Assembly (NCBI GenBank): GCA_902494815.1
Contig: CABUVB010000044.1
Coordinates: 1 to 11,237 of the forward strand
DNA length: 11,237 bases
Source: an uncultured Collinsella sp.
Lineage (GTDB): Bacteria > Actinomycetota > Coriobacteriia > Coriobacteriales > Coriobacteriaceae
Direction of reading: 5' to 3'
The first letter of the stretch is position 1; each line of letters starts with the position of its first letter. The translations under genes were made by a program, and so were the position numbers. Below are positions 7,301 to 11,237 of the stretch, one piece after another. Under the pieces are notes generated by a model. It saw only the letters and a program-made list of their open reading frames with translations. It was not told where the DNA came from and did not search any database.

Positions 7301-9523
7301 CTACACGATTTGATTCACGTGCGTCTCGTCGTCGAACTTGGCGGCGCCAGGCTCAACGTCCTGGGGAGCGGCGGCGTCCACCAGAGCCTGCTTGAGCTCG
7401 GTGTACTGACGCTCGACCTCGCCCTCGGCCCAGACCTGGTCGGCGATAGCGTCGACCTGGCAGGCGGAGAACTTGTCCTCGGGCGTATGCGAGACCGGGT
7501 CGACCTTGTGCATGGTCAGCTCGTTGCACTTGCCGATCCACCACTGGTAGGTCATATAGACCGTGCCCTTGTTGATGCGATCGCTCACGTCGGCGCGGCT
7601 GTATACCTGGCCGCGGCGGCTGTGAATCGAGACGATGTCGCCGTTCTTGATGCCGCGTGCCTCGGCGTCCGCGGGATTCATGCGGACAAAGCCGGGCTCG
7701 TCGGCGAGCAGCGCCAGCGTCTTGCAGTTGCCGGTCATCGAACGGCAGCTGTAGTGGCCGACCTCGCGGACGGTGCACAGGATGAGCGGGTACTCATCGT
7801 CGGGAAGCTCGGAGGGCGCCTCCCAGTCGTGTGCCATCAGGTTGGCGCGGCCGTCCTTGGTGGTGAACTTGCCACCAGCGAACATGTCGGGCGTACCGTG
7901 GTCGTTCACATCGGTGCTCTTGACGGGCCACTGGGCGTAACCGCCCTCGGGAGCCATCTTCTCGTAGGTCGCGCCCACAAAGTTGGGGCACAGGCTAATG
8001 CACTCGTTCCAGATCTGCTCGGTGTTGTCGTAGTGCATGGGGTAACCCATACGCGTAGACAGGTCCGCGAAGATCTCCCAGTCGTGACGGCACTCGCCTT
8101 TGGGCGGAACGGCCGCGTCAAAGTGCTGGAAGCTACGGTCGGATGCGGTAAAGACACCCTCGTGCTCGCCCCAAGAGGTGGCAGGCAGGATGACGTCGGC
8201 GAGCATGGTCGTCTGCGTCATAAAGATGTCCTGGCAAATGAACAGATCCAGCTCGGAGAGCGTCTTGCGCATGCCGGCCGAATCGGGCTCGGTCTGCACC
8301 GGGTCCTCGCCGTAGTTGTAGAAGCAGTGCACCTTGCCCTCGTCGACCAGGTGGCCCAGGTCGGTGAGCTTGTAGCCCTCCTCGAGCGGGAGCTTTTCCT
8401 CGGGCACGCCCCAAGCCTTGGCAAACTTGGCACGCACTGCCGGGTCGGTGACCTTCTGGTAGCCAGGGTACAGGTTGGGCAGCATGCCCATATCGCAGGA
8501 GCCCTGGACGTTATTCTGGCCACGCACGGGCGCGAGACCGGAATTGGGTTTGCCGATCTGGCCGGCAACGCAGGCGATGGAGGCGATGGTGTGCACCGTC
8601 TTCAGGTTCTGCTTCTGCTGGCATACGCCCATGCCCCAGCCAATGATGGCAGAGGGCTTCGCCGTGGCGTACATCTCGGCAGCTTGGTGGATCAACGCGG
8701 GCTCGACACCCGTGATGTCCTGTACGGATTCGGGAGTGTAGTTCTTGATGGTCTCCCACCACTCGTCAAAGCCGTTCGTGTGCTCGGCGACGAATTCCTT
8801 GTCGTAGAGGCCATCGTTGACCAGACAGTTGGCAAAGGCGTTGAGGAACGCAACATTGCAACCGTTCTTGATCGGAAGGTAGAGATCGGCGATACGCGCG
8901 GTTTCGATATGGCGCGGATCGGCGACGATGATCTTGCAACCCTTTTCTTTGGCTCGCACGATACGCCTTGCGACGATGGGGTGCGAATCGGCAGGGTTAT
9001 AGCCGAAGAGGAAAATGCAGCCCGCATCCTCCATACCGGGGATGGAGCATGACATGCAACCTGAACCAACCGTGTCCATCAGACCGAGGACAGTAGGGCC
9101 GTGTCAAGTACGGGCGCAGTTGTCCACGCTGTGGGTGCCGATGCACGCACGCGTAAACTTCTGCATGACGTAGTTCGCCTCATTGCCGCCGCCTCGCGAA
9201 GAGCCGGTGGTCATGACAGCGTTAGGACCATATTCGTCAATTATGGCCTGCATCTTAGATGCGGTGAAATCCAGTGCCTCGTCCCAGCTTACGCGCTCAA
9301 GATCCGCGCCCTTGGTGCGGCGGATCATCGGGTGCAGTACGCGAGGAGTCAAGATCTTGGTGTCGTTGATGAAGTCGTAGCCGCTCATGCCCTTAAGGCA
9401 CAGCTCGCCCTGATTGGTGATGCCGTTGAGCGGTTCGGTACCCACGACCTGGCCGTTTTGGACCAGGAGGTTAAATTGGCAACCGGCACCGCAGTACGGG
9501 CAGATCACTTTATGCTTCTCCAT
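7301..9523 (-). CDS. fdhF: Formate dehydrogenase H, selenocysteine-containing molybdopterin catalytic subunit
   Basis: The two open frames 9104-9523 and 7301-9103 form one gene read through an in-frame TGA (9104-9106) as selenocysteine, giving 740 residues against 715 in E. coli FdhF. The product oxidises formate to CO2 using a bis-MGD molybdenum or tungsten cofactor and one [4Fe-4S] cluster, and it acts in the cytoplasm, as no signal peptide is seen. Cluster ligands Cys8, Cys11, Cys15 and Cys42 and the nearby Lys44 sit at the same numbers as in E. coli. The TGA is codon 140, the position of E. coli Sec140, followed by His141 in the motif U-H-G-P. Arg334 in VRGQNNVQGSCDMG corresponds to the E. 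coli active-site arginine 333. The segment GYNPADSHPIVA, the stretch GEHEGVFTASDR and the C-terminal REVGHYSCRSMTGN motif are all intact. The start at 9523 follows GGAGGG. The C-terminus is about 25 residues longer than in E. coli. Unusual extra cysteines lie at 156, 159 and 169. Confidence 0.96.
9073..9106 (-). promoter_or_regulatory. Selenocysteine UGA codon with bacterial SECIS-like hairpin in fdhF
   Basis: Counting the U of UGA as 1, bases 15-21 (UGUCCUC) pair with 27-34 (GA, bulged U29, GGACA) around a five-base loop GGUCU at 22-26 (9081-9085). In E. coli fdhF the SelB-contacting loop GGUCU occupies exactly the same distance from UGA, and G23 and U24 are the bases known to be recognised. 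The stem sequence differs from E. coli while pairing is kept, and the bulged U lies on the 3' side rather than at position 17. This supports SelB-dependent selenocysteine insertion rather than a nonsense mutation. The selA, selB, selC and selD genes are not in the window. Confidence 0.85.
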
Positions 9524-9546
9524 GACACCCTCCTTCCTTTCTCTGC

Positions 9547-9562
9547 TACCGATTACTCGGTA
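9547..9562 (-). repeat. Small perfect palindrome in the gap upstream of fdhF
   Basis: TACCGA and TCGGTA form a 6-bp stem with a four-base loop, 24 bases upstream of the fdhF start and just before its ribosome-binding site. A second short inverted repeat, TTGGG (9578-9582) with CCCAA (9591-9595), lies close to the end of the preceding ferredoxin gene. Neither has a convincing U-run. They may shape the fdhF leader or be chance, and I see no stronger signal in this 75-base gap. Confidence 0.3.
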
Positions 9563-9598
9563 CTAATTTGACAATCATTGGGCCTGTCGCCCCAACGC

Positions 9599-10117
9599 TT
9601 ACGCCTCGTTTTCGATGGTGGCGCGGGCACGCTCGGCAGTCAGTTCTGCCAGGCGCTCCTCGTCCACCAGGGTGAGGCCCTTGGTCGGACACGCCTCGGC
9701 ACACGCCGGACCGCCGGGACGGTCCACGCACAGGTCGCACTTGAGCACGAAGCTCTTAGTCTGCGAACCCACGCGCACGTCGCCCATCAAGACGGGGACC
9801 TGCGTGGTAGCGACGCTCACGGCGCCAAAGGGGCATGCCATGACGCAGCTCTTGCAACCGATGCAGTTGTCCTCGTTGACGCCGATGCGATGGTTCTTTG
9901 GATCAAAGAACAAGGCGCCCGTGGGGCAGGCCTTGGCGCACGGAGCGTCCTCGCAGTGGTGACATGCCACCGGCGCGGAAATCTCGTAGGTGCGCGTTAC
10001 GCGCAAGCGAGGTGCGGCGATGTTGCCGGGAATATCGTGTGCCTCGATGCACGCCGCCATACAGGTTTGGCACCCAATGCAGCGTGAGGAATCGGCTACG
10101 ACTCGTTTATTGCCCAT
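9599..10117 (-). CDS. Four-cluster ferredoxin-like protein, HydN/HycB family
   Basis: The product is 172 residues, close to E. coli HydN (175). It is a cytoplasmic electron-transfer protein with sixteen cysteines in four groups: 13/16/19/23, 52/55/60/64, 85/88/91/95 and 127/130/139/143, enough for four [4Fe-4S] clusters. Compared with HyfA it lacks most of the insertion between the third and fourth groups, which makes it more HydN-like. It is the first gene of the operon and directly precedes fdhF, so its likely partner is formate dehydrogenase H. The frame is open upstream to 10291, but the ATG at 10117 has AGGAGGGA upstream and gives the family's N-terminus, so the longer version is rejected. 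Whether it replaces HyfA, feeds it, or serves another acceptor cannot be told from sequence. I withhold a symbol because HydN, HycB and similar subunits are hard to separate. Confidence 0.92.
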   Translation of the reverse strand: MGNKRVVADSSRCIGCQTCMAACIEAHDIPGNIAAPRLRVTRTYEISAPVACHHCEDAPCAKACPTGALFFDPKNHRIGVNEDNCIGCKSCVMACPFGAVSVATTQVPVLMGDVRVGSQTKSFVLKCDLCVDRPGGPACAEACPTKGLTLVDEERLAELTAERARATIENEA

Positions 10118-10294
10118 GTTGTTCACTCCCTCCTGAATCCCATGCCGGAGAGACCCTGTCGACGTTGTTCCGGACCGCCCGTGGTCAGGCATCGACGCAT
10201 CGAGCGCATGCGGCGAAACAGGCACTCGGTAGAATTTCTCCAACGGTATACAGGTTGAATATACGCAGTTGCAGGGGGCAAACGCGAGCATAGG

Positions 10295-10320
10295 CCCTGC
10301 AATACGGGTGTATTGCAGGG
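10295..10320. repeat. Perfect 11-bp hairpin in the leader of the fdhF-hyf operon
   Basis: CCCTGCAATAC (10295-10305) pairs perfectly with GTATTGCAGGG (10310-10320) across a GGGT loop. On the plus strand it is followed by GTTTTGG, a weak terminator tail, but no plus-strand gene precedes it. On the minus strand it would fall in the 5' leader of the operon if transcription starts further right. It could be a protein-binding operator, an attenuator stem, or a terminator separating the two divergent units. The extra copy of its octamer at 10269-10276 is described in the findings. Confidence 0.6.
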
Positions 10321-10365
10321 GTTTTGGCAGGTTGGAATTATTCTCTATAAGCTATAAAGGTGAGT

Positions 10366-10422
10366 GTATTACATGCGTACATCCTGGGGAGATTTCGCGC
10401 TCGTTTATAAAGGATGTAATAC
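10366..10422. repeat. Nested inverted repeats GTATTACAT / ATGTAATAC and TACATCCT / AGGATGTA
   Basis: GTATTACAT (10366-10374) is perfectly inverted at ATGTAATAC (10414-10422). The adjoining TACATCCT (10378-10385) is perfectly inverted at AGGATGTA (10411-10418). The two right-hand arms overlap, so the left half carries two partners for one right half. The pattern suits a regulator-binding region with repeated half-sites, for example TACAT/ATGTA, or alternative RNA folds. No regulator is identified. Confidence 0.45.
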
Positions 10423-10439
10423 GTTTGATATATATTTCG

Positions 10440-10533
10440 CACTCATTAACTTGAGCGCAATAAAGCAGTGGTTATAAGATTGGCTATTATTAGCCCATGT
10501 TGTATTTGACCATTCATATTACACACTCATTAA
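10440..10533. repeat. Ten-base direct repeat CACTCATTAA flanking the putative antitoxin promoter
   Basis: CACTCATTAA occurs at 10440-10449 and again at 10524-10533, the second copy touching the antitoxin ribosome-binding site. Part of it (ACACTCA, 10523-10529) is also the inverse of TGAGTGT at 10361-10367. Type II antitoxins commonly repress their own promoter by binding repeated sites, so these are candidate operators for the antitoxin. The repeats are seen in the sequence, and their role is inferred. Confidence 0.4.
10451..10478 (+). promoter_or_regulatory. Candidate sigma-70-type promoter for the toxin-antitoxin pair
   Basis: TTGAGC (10451-10456) and TATAAG (10473-10478) are separated by 16 bases and would start transcription near 10485, about 60 bases before the antitoxin ATG. 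It sits between the two CACTCATTAA repeats. A second candidate -35, TTGACC (10506-10511), has only a poor -10 and would start too close to the gene. Confidence 0.3.
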
Positions 10534-10546
10534 GGGGGGGCCAGTG

Positions 10547-10870
10547 ATGTCATCGACGCAAAAACGAGCCATCCTGCAGGTGCGCATTCGCGAAGAGGAC
10601 AAACAGCATGCCGAGCGCCTCTACGACGCCATGGGCACATCGCTTGCCGAGGCCGTTCGCCTTTTTGTCGCGCAGAGCATTTTGATGCGCAAGCTTCCCT
10701 TTCAGCCGGTCGCCGTGCGCTCAAAGGACGGCACCGCCGCCTATGGATTGCTCAAAGCATATGGGGACCCCAATCGCCGCTCCGAGGAGCGCAATGCCTG
10801 GATTGAGTACCTTGCTACAGAATGCGACGATTCGATTTTGGGTCCCGAGGAAGTAGATATCCATGAGTAG
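10547..10870 (+). CDS. RelB/DinJ-family antitoxin (ribbon-helix-helix)
   Basis: The product is 107 residues. The N-terminal half (about residues 7-54) matches the RelB/DinJ pattern: a short beta strand (AILQVRI), a helix (EEDKQHAERLYDAMG), then LAEAVRLFVAQSILMRKLPFQP. In that family this region dimerises as a ribbon-helix-helix fold and binds operator DNA. The C-terminal half (about 55-107) is charged and variable and would be the toxin-neutralising part. GTG at 10544 is possible, but the G-run GGGGGGG (10534-10540) is spaced 6 bases from ATG 10547 and only 3 from GTG, so ATG is preferred. The stop overlaps the start of the next gene by 8 bases (ATGAGTAG), typical of an antitoxin-toxin pair. 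The usual partner of DinJ/RelB is a RelE/YafQ-type RNase, whereas here it is a PIN protein. Confidence 0.88.
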   Translation: MSSTQKRAILQVRIREEDKQHAERLYDAMGTSLAEAVRLFVAQSILMRKLPFQPVAVRSKDGTAAYGLLKAYGDPNRRSEERNAWIEYLATECDDSILGPEEVDIHE

Positions 10871-11237
10871 CACCATCATCGACGAGACCGTCATCCTACG
10901 CTACCTGCTTGACGACGACGAAGTTCTGTCACCGCGCGCCGCCAAGGTCATCGCCACGCGCACCGCTCGCGTCTACCCCGAGATCATCACGCGCGTCGTG
11001 GTCACGCTGCGCGACGTCTATAAGGTTCCCCGCGCTGAGATTGCTACGGCCATGAGAAGGCTGCTCGATGACGTCATGGTCGACGAGCCCACCGTTGTCG
11101 CCCTTGCCGTCAAACTCTTTGGCAAGACCCATATGGACTTTACCGACTGCCTCCTCGCAGCCCGAACCGCCATCTACAACGATGATGTCGTGAGCTTTGG
11201 CAAGCCCATCATCCAAGGCATGATCGATTACCGCCGC
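10863..11237 (+). CDS. PIN-domain toxin (VapC-like ribonuclease), 3' end cut off by window edge
   Basis: An open frame of 125 codons reaches the right edge without a stop. The order of motifs is that of a PIN domain: N-terminal STIIDETVILRYLLDDDE (Asp7), then YPEIITRVVVTLRDVYKVPR (Glu40), then DFTDCLLAAR (Asp92 and Asp95), then VVSFGK (109-114). PIN toxins cleave RNA using a cluster of acidic residues that bind Mg2+. The position after SF, usually Asp (SFDK), is Gly113 here, and the usual DTN of the first motif reads DET. The start overlaps the antitoxin stop by 8 bases, and the antitoxin just upstream makes a toxin role likely. No separate ribosome-binding site is obvious, which suggests translational coupling. 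It probably lacks only a short C-terminal tail. Confidence 0.85.
   Translation, partial: MSSTIIDETVILRYLLDDDEVLSPRAAKVIATRTARVYPEIITRVVVTLRDVYKVPRAEIATAMRRLLDDVMVDEPTVVALAVKLFGKTHMDFTDCLLAARTAIYNDDVVSFGKPIIQGMIDYRR

Larger units (their letters stand above)
10118..10546. other. Divergent intergenic control region without a convincing gene
   Basis: These 429 bases separate the minus-strand hydrogenlyase operon from the plus-strand toxin-antitoxin pair. The part from about 10330 to 10533 is clearly AT-rich compared with the genes on either side. It holds a perfect hairpin (10295-10320), nested inverted repeats (10366-10422) and a ten-base direct repeat (10440 and 10524). Near 10190-10204 there are two adjacent copies of GCATCGA. 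I looked for a sigma-54 (-24/-12) promoter for the operon and saw none. TATA-rich hexamers occur on the minus strand near 10340-10360 and 10405-10412, but no good -35 box accompanies them. The short open frames here have no ribosome-binding site. Confidence 0.7.

Noticed and set aside
6..9052. Very long plus-strand open frames opposite the operon (for example 6-1502, 2167-3633, 4792-6663, 7310-9052)
   Set aside because: They are antisense shadows of GC-rich genes. The translations are rich in Gly, Asp, Glu, His and Arg without known domains, while the minus-strand frames are clear family members.
9104..9106. TGA inside fdhF as a nonsense mutation or two separate genes
   Set aside because: The codon is at the known Sec140 position, is followed by His-Gly-Pro, has a SECIS-like hairpin, and both halves are fully conserved.
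9599..10291. Longer version of the HydN-like protein starting at 10291
   Set aside because: The added 58 residues resemble no family N-terminus, and the strong ribosome-binding site lies just before ATG 10117.
10269..10454. Small plus-strand open frame of 61 residues in the intergenic region
   Set aside because: It starts with TTG, has no ribosome-binding site, crosses the hairpin, and resembles nothing I recognise.
10261..10533. CRISPR array
   Set aside because: The repeats are short (8-11 bases), partly inverted and irregularly spaced, with no unit repeat and spacer pattern.
10118..10546. Sigma-54 promoter and FhlA site for the operon
   Set aside because: No GG-N10-GC arrangement with the expected surroundings was found on the minus strand.

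Overview
The window looks like part of the chromosome of a GC-rich, anaerobic, hydrogen-producing gut-type bacterium. The gene content, codon use and a selenocysteine-containing formate dehydrogenase fit a Coriobacteriia actinobacterium such as Collinsella. That assignment rests on general resemblance only, because no rRNA or marker gene is present. About nine tenths of the window is one minus-strand operon for a membrane-bound formate hydrogenlyase of the hydrogenase-4 (Hyf, FHL-2) type. The right end holds a plus-strand type II toxin-antitoxin pair.

Reading the operon in its direction of transcription (right to left), it contains: a HydN/HycB-like four-cluster ferredoxin (9599-10117); fdhF, formate dehydrogenase H with an in-frame UGA at codon 140 and a SECIS-like hairpin just after it (7301-9523); a strong hairpin (7245-7279); hyfA, a second four-cluster ferredoxin subunit (6605-7222); and the membrane arm hyfB (4594-6612), hyfC (3653-4576), hyfD (2179-3636), hyfE (1515-2168) and hyfF (1-1511). 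hyfF runs off the left edge. Genes from hyfA to hyfF are overlapping or at most 17 bases apart. The [NiFe] catalytic subunits (HyfG, HyfI, with HyfH and HyfJ) are expected further left but cannot be seen.

The proteins suggest a single machine. FdhF oxidises formate to CO2 in the cytoplasm. Electrons pass through the ferredoxin-like subunits to a hydrogenase outside the window, which makes H2. HyfB, HyfD and HyfF are three antiporter-like subunits that keep the Glu and Lys residues typical of ion-pumping complex I relatives. With HyfC and HyfE they could couple the reaction to ion translocation.

Between the operon and the toxin-antitoxin pair lies about 430 bases without a convincing gene (10118-10546). 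Its right half is visibly AT-rich. It holds a perfect 11-bp hairpin, a third copy of that hairpin's octamer nearby, nested inverted repeats and a 10-base direct repeat, so it is the likely control region for both divergent units. The toxin-antitoxin pair is a RelB/DinJ-like antitoxin (10547-10870) overlapping a PIN-domain toxin (10863 to the right edge).
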